NCBI GenBank assembly: GCA_032622095.1
Contig: CP136068.1
Span: forward strand, 116,049,509 to 116,113,508
Direction of reading: 5' to 3'
Origin: Siphonodentalium dalli
Lineage: Eukaryota; Mollusca; Scaphopoda; Gadilida; Siphonodentaliidae
Length of the DNA: 64,000 nt
Part shown: one piece after another, positions 12,352-22,376 of the stretch
Layout: the number at the start of each line of letters is the position of its first letter
Position numbering within the stretch: the first letter of the stretch is position 1
Translations under genes and position numbers: made by a program
Notes under the pieces: model-generated
Seen by the model: only the letters and a program-made list of their open reading frames with translations
What the model was told of the DNA's origin: nothing
Databases searched by the model: none

Positions 12352-13057
12352 AGTAGTATGAGCGTCTTGTCTACGGCAGATTCGTTGACGGCAGATTCGC
12401 TGACGGCAGATTCGTTGACGGCAATCGTAAAATTGGGCATAAGTGTATTTTGAGTATGTTAGTACTATAGTACTATATATTTGAGAATCGTTGATAAAAA
12501 TGGGCGTAAGTATATTTTCGATATGGGCGTCATATTTGAGCGTCACATGTGTTTATATTTTTGGTGAAGTTGCTTTGTAATCTCGACCCACTATTGCGTG
12601 TCTGCAAATAATCTTAACCAATTCATAGAGCAGGTCGCCAGAGCGTCATGTGTGTATATTGTTGACTAACAAGTCATCGTGTGAAGTTGCTTTGTAATCT
12701 CGGCCGACTATTGCAGCAGCTAAATAATCTCAGCTTAAGACGGCTTAACCAAATTATTTGCTTAAAGGTTCAGACAGGCATACAACTTACTGAAAATATT
12801 TACGGCCGACTATTAAATGTCTGCAACCGAATAATCTCAGCTGTTTATCGCGTTAATGCTAATACGTCACATAATCTTATCACACGTACATATTAGCAGC
12901 TTATCGAACTATGCATACATACGCTCAAATAATATGTACAAGTGGGTATACATGCAATACTTGAAGTTACTTTGATGTTATTGTTATTTTGAACTAACTG
13001 AAAACATGATGATGCAAGAAATTTTCAATTTGTTATGCTTATCGCTGTACCAATTGA

Positions 13058-13255
13058 TTGTTTGTAATCAACGACAAAATGACCAACACGCCGAGAATGA
13101 TTCATGCCATGCTGATGATAAACACTGGAATGTATGCATTCATACTGATTGTGACAATGGCCAAGATTACAGCGACTCGGACCAGTCCATCAGACGCCGT
13201 CTCGTCTATTCCATCATATAATTGTCTCCACAATGTTTTACCTGAAATAATTTGA
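13058..13255 (+). CDS. Small hydrophobic ORF in left Polinton arm
   Basis: A 65-residue frame with one likely membrane segment (MLMINTGMYAFILIVTMAK) and a polar tail. I do not recognise it. The same frame occurs in the right arm (16481-16678) with only an Ala/Thr change in its first part. Polinton-group elements carry small membrane proteins of unknown role, so it could be one, but an overlapping frame at 13006-13221 is equally open and the high identity of the arms gives no test of selection. Confidence 0.3.
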   Translation: MFVINDKMTNTPRMIHAMLMINTGMYAFILIVTMAKITATRTSPSDAVSSIPSYNCLHNVLPEII

Positions 13256-13976
13256 CGTCATTGCTCTTACATAAATAATAAAGAGTGTTTATTCTTTACT
13301 TCTCTGTCACGATGAAGTTATTGAGCATCGTGTATCGCTATTTCACCAGAGGTCACACGTTAGACCGTGTACACGTATATACATATGTAACATCATACTA
13401 AACAAAGCTGATATGTTTCGATTATTCGCGATTGTGACTGTAAATAGGTCTATCGAGTATATGGCATATAACGCCACTTACCCGCACATATTCATGCGCG
13501 TACACAATGTGTACGTGTCGGAGCACAAGACATCCTCATAATGAGTATTAGCTCGTAGTAAAGCAACGCTTTTTATTCATCTTTCAGCATAAATGGCATC
13601 CGTGTATTATCGAGAATTGTTGGAAAACATAGTAATGCGATAGCGAACATCAAACGAGTCTGCGCACGCATATCTGTCAAAAGATACAATAGCAGTCATT
13701 GGTCAATTTATCCACGGTGTCAGCTCAGTACACAATCGGCACGAAGCCGGATGTCAACTCAGTACACAATCGATTTCATCATGTCACCAGGTTACACATA
13801 TCTATATAATAGAGTGTTCATATTGAAATCACTCATAATTGCATTGACATTTGGATAGGTAGGTTGTATTGTAGCCAATGTGATAAATTTGAATCCAGTA
13901 CAAACAACACGAAGAGACGGTGTGAACGACAGCCTGAACTAGTTAACTAGTCCACCACGTTGCCCTTGTTTCTGTT

Positions 13977-13987
13977 CTATATAAATA
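13977..13987 (+). promoter_or_regulatory. TATA box of the zinc-finger/ATPase gene
   Basis: CTATATAAATA lies about 45-55 bases before the ATG at 14032, with a short AT-rich leader between. The mirrored TATA element in the right arm is at about 15749-15760. Confidence 0.55.
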
Positions 13988-14031
13988 TAGGTGCATAGAA
14001 GAATGCTCGATTTCACTGATTATATAGGAAA

Positions 14032-14742
14032 ATGAAGTATCAATGTGAAGAGTGCTCAAGTGTCTATGCTTGGCAAGATAGTTTGAAGCGTCATATCAAA
14101 GTTAAACACACGCCTTCAGAACAACAACAGCAACAACAATATCATCAGCCACAACAACAACAACACCACCAACAACAACAACAACAGTATCATCAGCCAC
14201 AACAACAACAACAACAGTATCATCAGCCACAACAACAACAACAACAGTATCATCAGCCACAACAACAACAACAACAACACCAACAACAACAACAGTATCA
14301 TCAGCCACAACAACAACAACACCAACAACAACACCAACAACAACAACAACAGCCACCAAGCGACATAACATCCTGCTTTGATGATCCAATGGCCAAAATC
14401 CAGGAAGATTTTATTTTCAAGCATCCATTCACGGCATGTGTAAGTGGACCGACATCTAGTGGGAAGACGTACTTCGTGAAAACCTTGCTACAAAAGTCTG
14501 CCTCAAAAATATCACCCGCACCTGACAGAATAATATGGTTTTATAAATATTGGCAGCCCCTATATGACGAAATAAAGTATACCGTCACCCCTCATGTCAA
14601 CTTTATACGAGGAATACCAGCACACATGGATTCTCTTATCAACCCCCAGTATAAAAATCCCATTCTGTTCATCTGGGTGTTCTCTGTCATCGTATTTCAT
14701 GCCATTCCATTCACCCATATGTTGGTTCGTGTCCTCTTTTAG
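14032..14742 (+). CDS. Zinc-finger/packaging-ATPase, left copy, truncated after Walker A
   Basis: Residues 1-30 form one C2H2 zinc finger (C5, C8, H21, H26). A Gln-rich linker with YHQP repeats follows (about 34-112). An A32/FtsK-HerA-like ATPase domain then begins, with Walker A GPTSSGKT and Lys at about residue 145. Such ATPases package DNA into capsids in Polintons and related viruses. The native sequence stops at about residue 209, where the inverted-repeat junction falls. The last 27 residues are antisense of the other copy. Walker B is absent, so this product could not hydrolyse ATP normally. The start codon has AGGAAA before it, and a TATA box lies upstream. DNA-binding by the finger is inference. 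Confidence 0.75.
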   Translation: MKYQCEECSSVYAWQDSLKRHIKVKHTPSEQQQQQQYHQPQQQQHHQQQQQQYHQPQQQQQQYHQPQQQQQQYHQPQQQQQQHQQQQQYHQPQQQQHQQQHQQQQQQPPSDITSCFDDPMAKIQEDFIFKHPFTACVSGPTSSGKTYFVKTLLQKSASKISPAPDRIIWFYKYWQPLYDEIKYTVTPHVNFIRGIPAHMDSLINPQYKNPILFIWVFSVIVFHAIPFTHMLVRVLF

Positions 14743-15354
14743 TACATTCTGTCGCAGACGTAATATGTCCGGTGTTGCGGCTTTTAAATCCACCAGTAGG
14801 TAACCGTACGGTTCACTCGTCGCTTCCGAAAACTCTCGAACCATACGCTGAGGACATTCAGGATACATCTGTCTTGATAATGTTGAAATTAATCCCTTGT
14901 CGATTGGGTTATTGAACAATACCAAATATTGACAATTTCGTCGTTGCGTTGGATCTTTGTTGTAGTAGAAATTCTGGTTCAAACTTATCAAAGATAAGTT
15001 CAAATGGTGACTTCCTTCGGAATGCAAATCATTAACTCTCTGGTCTTTTGATGAAGTTTGCATCAAGTCATCGAATATAACTAGATTTTTATACTGGGGG
15101 TTGATAAGAGAATCCAAGTTTGCTGGTATTCCTCGTATAAAGTTGACATGAGGGGTGACGGTATACTTTATTTCGTCATATAGGGGCTGCCAATATTTAT
15201 AAAACCATATTATTCTGTCAGGTGCGGGTGATATTTTTGAGGCAGACTTTTGTAGCAAGGTTTTCACGAAGTACGTCTTCCCACTAGATGTCGGTCCACT
15301 TACACATGCCGTGAATGGATGCTTGAAAATAAAATCTTCCTGGATTTTGGCCAT
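14560..15354 (-). CDS. Packaging ATPase, right copy (core intact, N-terminus unstarted)
   Basis: Read on the minus strand from Met at 15354. Walker A is at residues 20-27 (Lys26) and Walker B is LVIFDD at 91-96. A later SLNQNFYY segment and a CQYLVLFNNP strand fit the A32-like packaging ATPases of Polintons. Native sequence runs to about residue 231, then crosses the palindrome junction near 14660 and adds about 33 foreign residues. The zinc finger and Gln-rich linker are encoded upstream as in the other copy, but a 17-19-base deletion near 15712 removes the start codon, so this copy lacks the normal start. Whether the internal Met is used is unknown. The true C-terminus of the family is not visible here. 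Confidence 0.78.
   Translation of the reverse strand: MAKIQEDFIFKHPFTACVSGPTSSGKTYFVKTLLQKSASKISPAPDRIIWFYKYWQPLYDEIKYTVTPHVNFIRGIPANLDSLINPQYKNLVIFDDLMQTSSKDQRVNDLHSEGSHHLNLSLISLNQNFYYNKDPTQRRNCQYLVLFNNPIDKGLISTLSRQMYPECPQRMVREFSEATSEPYGYLLVDLKAATPDILRLRQNVLKEDTNQHMGEWNGMKYDDREHPDEQNGIFILGVDKRIHVCWYSSYKVDMRGDGILYFVI
14660..15083. other. Unique centre of the Polinton palindrome
   Basis: This 424-bp loop is the only part not duplicated. On the minus strand it encodes the Walker B and C-terminal part of the ATPase. Confidence 0.85.
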
Positions 15355-17392
15355 TGGATCATCAAAGCAGGATGTTATGTCGCTTGGTGGCTGTTGTTGT
15401 TGTTGTTGGTGTTGTTGTTGTTGTTGCTGTGGCTGATGATACTGTTGTTGTTGTTGATGTTGTTGTTGTTGGTGTTGTTGTTGATGTGGCTGATGATACT
15501 GTTGTTGTTGTTGATGTGGCTGATGATACTGTTGTTATTGTTGTTGTGGCTGATGATACTGTTGTTGTTTTTGTTGTTGTTGTTGGTGTTGTTGTTGCTG
15601 TTGTTGTGGCTGATGATACTGTTGTTGTTGTTGTTCTGAAGGCGTGTGTTTAACTTTGATATGACGCTTCAAACTATCTTGCCAAGCATAGACACTTGAG
15701 CACTCTTCACATATAATCAGTGAAATCGAGCGTTCTTCTATGCACCTATATTTATATAGAACAGAAACAAGGGCAACGTGGTGGACTAGTTAACTGGTTC
15801 AGGCTATCGTTCACAACGTCTCTTCGTGTTGTTTGTACTGGATACAAATTTATCACATTGGCTACAATACAACCTACCTATCCCAATGTCAATGCAATTA
15901 TGAGTGATTTCAATATGAACACTCTATTATATAGATATGTGTAACCTGGTGACATGATGAAATCGATTGTGTACTGAGTTGACATCCGGCTTCGTGCCGA
16001 TTGTGTACTGAGCTGACACCGTGGATAAATCGACCAATGACTGCTATTGTATCTTTTGACAGATATGCGTGCGCAGACTCGTTTGATGTTCGCTATCGCA
16101 TTACTATGTTTTCCAATAATTCTCGATAATACACGGATGCCATTTATGCTGAAAGATGAATAAAGAGCGTTGCTTTACTACGAGCTAATACTCATTATTT
16201 GGATGTCTTGTGCTCCGACACGTACACATTGTGTACGCGCATGAATATGTGCGGGTAAGTGGCGCTATATGCCATATACTCGATATACCTATTTACAGTC
16301 ACAATCGCGAATAATCGAAACATATCAGCTTTGTTTAGTCTGATGTTACATATGTATATACGTGTACACGGTCTAACGTGTGACCTCTGGTGAAATAGCG
16401 ATACACGATGCTCAATAACTTCATCGTGATAGAGAAGTAAAGAATAAACACTCTTTATTATTTATGTAAGAGCAATGACGTCAAATTATTTCAGGTAAAA
16501 CATTGTGGAGACAATTATATGATGGAATAGACGAGACGGCGTCTGATGGACTGGTCCGAGTCGCTGTAATCTTGGCCATTGTCACAATCAGTATGAATGC
16601 ATACATTCCAGTGTTTATCATCAGCATGGTATGAATCATTCTCGGCGTGTTGGTCATTTTGTCGTTGATTACAAACAATCAATTGGTACAGCGATAAGCA
16701 TAACAAATTGAAAATTTCTTGCATCATCATGTTTTCAGTTAGTTCAAAATAACAATAACATCAAAGTAACTTCAAGTATTGCATGTATACCCACTTGTAC
16801 ATATTATTTGAGCGTATGTATGCATAGTTCGATAAGCTGCTAATATGTACGTGTGATGAGATTATGTGACGTATTAGCATTAACGCGATAAACAGCTGAG
16901 ATTATTCGGTGGCAGACATTTAATAGTCGGCCGTAAATATTTTCAGTAAGTTGTATGCCTGTCTGAACCTTTAAGCAAATAATTTGGTTAAGCCGTCTTA
17001 AGCTGAGATTATTTAGTTGCTGCAATAGTCGGCCGAGATTACAAAGCAACTTCACACGATGACTTGTTAGTCAACAATATACACACATGACGCTCTGGCG
17101 ACCTGCTCTATGAATTGGTTAAGATTATTTGCAGACACGCAATAGTGGGTCAAGATTACAAAGCAACTTCACCAAAAATATAAACACATGTGACGCTCAA
17201 ATATGACGCCCATATCGAAAATATACTTACGCCCATTTTTATCAACGATTCTCAAATATATAGTACTATAGTACTAACATACTCAAAATACACTTATGCC
17301 CAATTTTACGATTGCCGTCAACGAATCTGCCGTCAACGAATCTGCCGTCAACGAGTCAACGAATCTGCCGTAGACAAGACGCTCATACTACT
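15084..17392 (-). repeat. Right arm of the Polinton inverted repeat
   Basis: Complement of 12352-14659. Differences seen include the start-codon deletion near 15712, different Gln-tract lengths, and single substitutions such as the one near 16628. Confidence 0.9.
16481..16678 (-). CDS. Small hydrophobic ORF in right Polinton arm
   Basis: This is the mirror copy of 13058-13255, 65 residues with one membrane-like segment. The function is not recognised. Confidence 0.3.
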   Translation of the reverse strand: MFVINDKMTNTPRMIHTMLMINTGMYAFILIVTMAKITATRTSPSDAVSSIPSYNCLHNVLPEII

Positions 17393-17398
17393 ACCACA
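17393..17398. other. 6-bp target-site duplication, right (ACCACA)
   Basis: It matches 12346-12351 exactly and directly follows ...CATACTACT. Confidence 0.8.
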
Positions 17399-17590
17399 TG
17401 ACCTATAGAGAATCTCTAATGAGTACTAAAACCGAGTGCTCTAAGTTCGATTCGAGCGAGCTTTAGCGAGGCTCGATCGAATTTAGCGGACGAGGTTAAA
17501 CCATTTCGTATATAATTTTGACGAATTTGATATCCATTTTATCATATAATCACATTTTAGCAAGGAAAACGGTTTCGAAACGGCTGGGCT
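17399..17590. other. Spacer with a small palindrome
   Basis: TTCGATTCGAGCGAGC / GAGGCTCGATCGAA forms a short hairpin at 17448-17483. Nothing else is seen. Confidence 0.4.
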
Positions 17591-17591
17591 T

Positions 17592-17628
17592 TTAACCCTT
17601 TACCCAACAGAAGGGCCCTGTGCCAATG
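17592..17628 (+). mobile_element. Family B MITE stub
   Basis: TTAACCCTTTACCCAACAG and CCCTGTGCCAATG are present, then the element stops where the large repeat arm begins (17630). Confidence 0.7.
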
Positions 17629-17629
17629 T

Positions 17630-19238
17630 ACGAGAACATGTTGTATGATCATACATGTCGAGATGACCATGTGTTTTTATGTTTAATTGTTTTCAATCTG
17701 GTCCTACCTTTCCAGATGGACAACTCTACTTTTGATTTACATTTTGTTGTATTAGAGGTAGTTCCACCAACCTCGTGTCTTGGATACAAGGGTTCGTGTC
17801 GGCCGAAATATAATTTCGCCCAGTGATATTGTTGTGTGTTTTTTCCGAATTGTTTTAATAAGTTGCCAAATGCTATCAATTTCTGCAACATTGAGTCTTA
17901 TATTTCGACAATCGCTGTTTGAACGATCGACTTTTGATTTCTAAATCACCCCTGGTCAAGTGGTCCTGCTAACATGCTATAATGTTGGTGGTCCTGCTGA
18001 ATTGCTATGATGCGGGTAGAGCAAACTGAACTTGTTACGAAAAAGTGTACTTCTATAGACCTAAGTCGTGCTTTCCAACTAAAATTTTTTTTTTTTTGCG
18101 CTGAAATTTTATTTTACGTTCGATATTCATTCAATATTCATTCGATATTCATTCGAGATTCGCTAGTTCGTTAGTTCGACGTTCGATATTCGAAATTCGC
18201 CACTTAGAAAATAAAACAGAAAACAATTTCGTTTTATGTGTGACGTCCAATGCATGCTCTCCCACTGAAACTTCGTCCGAAATTCCGCGCTTTTCCTGTG
18301 TTCCAGACCCATAGCTGGACTCAGAAAATGTTCACTTACACGACATATATAGCTGTAGAGAGCACAAGCTGTATTAACGGGCCGATTGAGCTGAAATTTG
18401 ATCATTATAGTCACTCCCATATGAGAACAGCACATGCCAATCTACAAGTCCAGACATGGTCAGCGTCATGCGGTCTGAATATTGAATACCATAGCCAGAC
18501 TTTGGAAAATCGAAAAACAAACAAAAAATTCGCAGATAATTGTTTTGCACCAGGAAACTTCTATAGACCTAATTCGTGCTCTCCAACTTAAAAACAATCC
18601 ATTTTTTTGTGTGCTGATACATGACAATTCACGTCCGATATTCATTCGAGATCATTCGAGATCCGCGTCTGGAAAACAGGAAAAGCGCGTAATTTCAAAG
18701 AAAGTTTCAGTGGCAGAGCACGAATTGGACTCATGGCCCACCTATCACGCACAAACCGAAAATTTATTTTTATTTAATTTTAAGAGTGGCGAATATCGAA
18801 CGTCGAACTAACTTCACGCGAATCTCGAATAAATATCGAACGTGAATTTACCCAACAGAACGGCCATGTGCCAATGCATTCTCTTATATATGCGAGTCGA
18901 CCATAGGTCGCCTCGCATATATAAGAGAATGCATTGGCTTAACACATAAACAATTATAAAATTGTTAAAGAATGTAAGAAAAAATGGTAAAAAGTGTTAA
19001 AAAAAGATTTTTTTTAGGCCAATGCATTCTCTTATATATGCGAGGCGACCTATGGTCGACTCGCATATATAAGAGAATGCATTGGCACAGGGCATAACTG
19101 TAACTATCACAATGTGGTCAAGGAGCCGGTTCCAATGATATCCATATTTGTATGGTTCTATTGAGACAGACCGAAGATATGATAGGCTGTTGAAGCTTTA
19201 TTTGGCCGGTTTTGGCCAGTTTGTTGGGTAAAGGGTTA
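17630..19238 (+). repeat. Left copy of a 1.6-kb compound repeat (family J plus MITE B)
   Basis: It begins ACGAGAACATGTTG and is repeated inverted at 24513-26162. The inner part (about 18110-18600) has TTCGATATTCATTCGA-type runs and ends in CGTGCTCTCCAACT, a family with a third, diverged copy at 24126-24508. ORFs in it (for example 18250-18591) occur in both arms simply because the DNA is repeated. I see no conserved protein domain. Confidence 0.85.
18847..19238 (-). mobile_element. Family B double-hairpin MITE, copy 3
   Basis: TTTACCCAACAGAACGGCC is followed by two complete hairpins, the unique tract, then GTTGGGTAAAGGG and TTAA. It is part of the compound repeat and is shared by both copies. 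Confidence 0.82.
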
Positions 19239-19239
19239 A

Positions 19240-19954
19240 AAAATGTAATTTTAATTTCCTTCCCACAACCACAGAAGAAGTAAAGACATCTTCAAGGAAA
19301 AAATATAGTTTTATTTGTTTAAATGTGCCTTTTTGTGTTGGCAAAATTGTTCAATCACCCTTATCACCCATGTTTACCTGATAGTCAACACTAAATAACC
19401 CTACACAAATCGAATATCATAATTATATTCTAATTAACATAATAATGAAGTTCGGGCATTAACATATGAGGTCGGGTTTAAGAGTTAGTTATGTGATAAA
19501 TCTAAATAAATCATTATACAGCTCACAACCATGGTATAATTTACGAATTTGAAACTAATTAGAGTTCCCATAACGAACGCGAGAATAAGAATGAGACAAG
19601 ATGATAATAGAGATGTTTATATTGATATCACTTCTAACAACGCCCGCCAATCACATCAGACTATAATTATCTGTACCCGGAGTGAGAAAGTATTATCTGG
19701 AAGTCAGAGAGCTGTTTTATTTCCAAACAAAGTCAGTGCAACATAACATCACGATTTGGTTAGTTGTCAATGAGACACGATACGCGCCTAACTAACAACA
19801 GCATCACATTTAAGGCCGCTACTCGTGCGCAACATTCACACCGATCATATGCAGAGTTTATCAACAGACTACATTTGCTCTACGATTGGCCGCGATTTCC
19901 CGCCACATCGTGCCGAATATTATAGTCTGATATAAGTCAACAGTGTTCAATCTA
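19240..19954. other. Unassigned intron sequence
   Basis: AATGAGACAAGATGATAAT at 19590 also occurs at 11207, which suggests scattered family K pieces. No supported gene. Confidence 0.35.
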
Positions 19955-20120
19955 AACCTCTCTAATGATATTTTTCGCCAAATGAGAAATAACACACGCG
20001 TGCATGGCGGCAATTACGTTTTTTTAAACGTCTACACCCTCCATCATGTTTATTTCACGATAAGTATCTTCTAAAAACGTCTCGGCAATTAACATGGGAC
20101 CACACTGCGTATATTTCATA
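19955..20120. repeat. Family K repeat, copy 2
   Basis: The stretch with TTTTTCGCCAAATGAGAAATA matches 11195-11365. Confidence 0.5.
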
Positions 20121-20865
20121 AGATAACTGCACGCAAAACTTTCAAATCTGATTCAGACAACGCTTTCCCAAAGGACCTGGTACGAGACCTTTTGACGCTT
20201 TATTGAAATATTACGAGCTAGTTTCAACGCGTTTGCGTTTTACGAGATTACATAGTTAACATTTCTTGCTGTGGTTTAATAGCACGGGGAATAGAGCTCC
20301 GTCACGCAAAGACCCGTCGGGTAACGAGATTTCACGGCGTCCATTTCGCTGCCTGCCTGACGACGTGTCATAATAATCCGAAATGTCTTACACTCGTCAC
20401 ATTCTAAGTGTTCGGCGAATATTAATGCTCCTTCATTATCTATCAATCTTCGGTTGTCGACCGGTAGTCAGATCCCATGAGGTCGGTAATAGATTGAATG
20501 TCATATTCGCATCAACCCTAAGATTACTATATATTCTTCATATAATCACGAAACGGAAGCACGTTGCCAGTCGGGGATCTTGGATCATGACCATTCGCAA
20601 CGACTCGGCCATTTCCGCTTCGCTCTGAAATAACCTCTTCCATAAATAGGCAACCATTGATAAATTTCATTCATAAATGAGACTTCAAGTATTGTAAAAC
20701 TGAAGATGCATGGGCAAACTCTGTTCGTCCAAAGATGAGTAAAACAAACTGTAAGCCAATTCATCCCTCAGTGACTGTACCGTGCAACTAGGAATAGGTA
20801 CCATTTTCGGTATTATAGACCAGTCGTACAGCTAGACTCCCAAACATATGTTATCCCATTCTTTA
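20121..20865. other. Unassigned intron sequence
   Basis: Nothing supported. Short ORFs lack splice sites or domains. Confidence 0.35.
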
Positions 20866-21085
20866 GTAGTTCCCGTATAGGAAATGGTCAGATAATATGT
20901 GCAACAAGTTTACTGGACTTATTATCTGAACGTTTCCCTCAAATGAACAGGAATCCTAATTCACTTGTATCGTCGTTTCCTCTATATGTCGTCTGCTTAT
21001 ATTTCCTAAACACCACTCCAGATGAATAATAAACATGCTAACATATACTTTCATAACTGATGGAGAACTTACTTTGGAAAGAAAT
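20866..21085. repeat. Family E repeat, copy 2
   Basis: TAGTAGTTCCCG, then GGTCAGATAATA / TTATTATCTGAAC and the ATGAATAATA...ACTGATGGAGAA tract match 9163-9425. Confidence 0.65.
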
Positions 21086-22042
21086 GCTTAAAGTAGAATT
21101 AATGTCGTCACCAAATTTTGTTAAGAAGATTTGAGCAGAAAATTACACCAACTGCACACGATACCACAACTTCATTATCCATTCTGATTATGCTCGACTC
21201 GATTGAAGTTGAAGTAGATAGCTACTGAATAGCTTGGAAAATTATGTACTGATAATTGACGAACCGAACTTGGCATGGGTTCAAGACTTACAAATAATTG
21301 CAAACAATGAAAAATAAACAGCAACAGAACAGTATATGGAGGTGAATATCACTGAAAAATCAGTCATATGTATATGATGGATTTAATAAATTGATATTCC
21401 GGCTATTGTCATTGGGCACTGGGGAGAACCATTAGTTTATAATTTAACTACACCGATAAACATAAGTTTAAACCTGGTTTACAAAAACTTTTAGGTTTAA
21501 ATGACGTTTGACATCAATCCGCGCATGTTTAAACTCCGAGAACGCATGTCTAAGTGATGCATTCATATATCTAAACTTGGCTCAGCTAGACCCATGGTTT
21601 GGCAGTAGTGTATCCACATCGTCGAGCTAAATAGTAGTACTTCCCTGATGCGGACCGGTGCGTTCTATCGACAGCGAAAATCGATAATTACGAACAAATT
21701 TTGATGGGAAATTTATAAGCGAGAAGCGCTCACACCTTTACAGTTGGTGGGGATAAGTTCTGTCAACGCTCCCTTTTTGCATGTAAATAATCTTAAACCA
21801 GAAACTACACCATATCAATCGATGGTCCAGCTAAAGCGGGCTTAGTAAGGATAGACCTGATATGACGAAACTCGTCTTTTCCTGACCGCAGTTTGCATGG
21901 GTGGAGCTGTGCATAATCTCGAGTGACGACGTGTCTATAAGGTGAGCGTGGCGGCTTGGTATTATCATTTCACAATTGATTCATTCTTACACGAGGGTTG
22001 TAATTAGCTTGCGCTTCCACTATGGCATACACGGACACCTAC
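21086..22042. other. Intron sequence between repeats and the HRM exon
   Basis: No repeat or gene is recognised. Confidence 0.35.
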
Positions 22043-22191
22043 CTGCCTTTCTTCGGACGTCTTGTTGGCGAAGTATTTTTCATAGACTCCTGGTGGATAG
22101 CAGTGTTCGTAATTCGTGTACCCATTCGGTTGTTTCACGGGGTCCTTTGTTAACCACGATCCGCTGCTTTCACACGTTCTGCGTGCTTTAT
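22043..22191 (-). CDS. Class B GPCR exon: last two HRM cysteines
   Basis: A 149-bp minus-strand exon. The acceptor is CTCATTTGCAG and the donor is CAG before GTAGGT. It starts in phase 1 (AT, completing an Asn codon with the final A of exon 30376-30483) and ends in phase 0. The protein begins KARRTCESSGSW and continues with a GYTNYEHC segment. The pattern R-x-C-x3-G-x-W...NY-x2-C is the second half of the secretin-family hormone-receptor domain, with the fifth and sixth conserved Cys. It ends in a polar linker (YEKYFANKTSEERQ), and NKT is a possible N-glycosylation site. The exon lies between two large inverted repeats (17630-19238 and 24513-26162). Confidence 0.88.
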
Positions 22192-22261
22192 CTGCAAATG
22201 AGATTGCGCGTAAATTGCATCCTAAATGCAACTGTTATAGTTGTATTGAAGTACTATATAT

Positions 22262-22376
22262 AGAGGATCTCCAACGAGCTATGTTGGGATATAAGATTTT
22301 ATGAAACTCGTTTGATAAATTTGATTCACAACGAGTTTCATAAAATCTTATATCCCAACATAACGAGTTGAATATC
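22262..22376. repeat. Hairpin of about 115 bp
   Basis: CTATGTTGGGATATAAGATT and its complement AATCTTATATCCCAACATA flank a short loop with ACGAGTTTCAT on both sides. It starts about 70 bp before the HRM exon acceptor on the minus strand. Confidence 0.75.

Larger units (their letters stand above)
12352..14659 (+). repeat. Left arm of the Polinton inverted repeat
   Basis: These 2,308 bp are matched inverted by 15084-17392. The outermost 70 bases hold several copies of ACGGCAGATTCGTTG. The arm ends at ...CAGTATAAAAATC, inside the ATPase gene. Confidence 0.9.
12352..17392. mobile_element. Polinton-type element in snapback (palindromic) form
   Basis: The element is 5,041 bp. It starts AGTAGTATGAGCGTCTTG and ends with the exact complement CAAGACGCTCATACTACT, flanked by a 6-bp duplication. 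5'-AG...CT-3' ends and 6-bp duplications are the mark of Polinton/Maverick elements. The whole left half (12352-14659) is repeated inverted as the right half (15084-17392), leaving a unique 424-bp centre. Each arm has a zinc-finger/packaging-ATPase gene pointing inward and small ORFs. No polymerase B, integrase, protease or capsid genes are present, so it cannot move alone. The arms look about 99% alike in the parts I compared, so the structure is young. It sits in the 13-kb receptor intron. Confidence 0.85.

Noticed and set aside
14102-15653. Poly-Val and poly-Leu frames opposite the Gln tract
   Set aside because: Shadow frames of the CAA/CAG-rich linker in both Polinton arms.
12346-17398. 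Assembly artefact as the explanation of the 5-kb palindrome
   Set aside because: The arms differ by substitutions, Gln-tract length and a 17-19-base deletion, and a 6-bp duplication lies outside, which a simple assembly mirror would not produce.
18250-18591. 113-residue frame conserved in both compound-repeat copies
   Set aside because: Conservation is explained by recent duplication of the DNA. The third, diverged copy at 24126 does not keep the frame.
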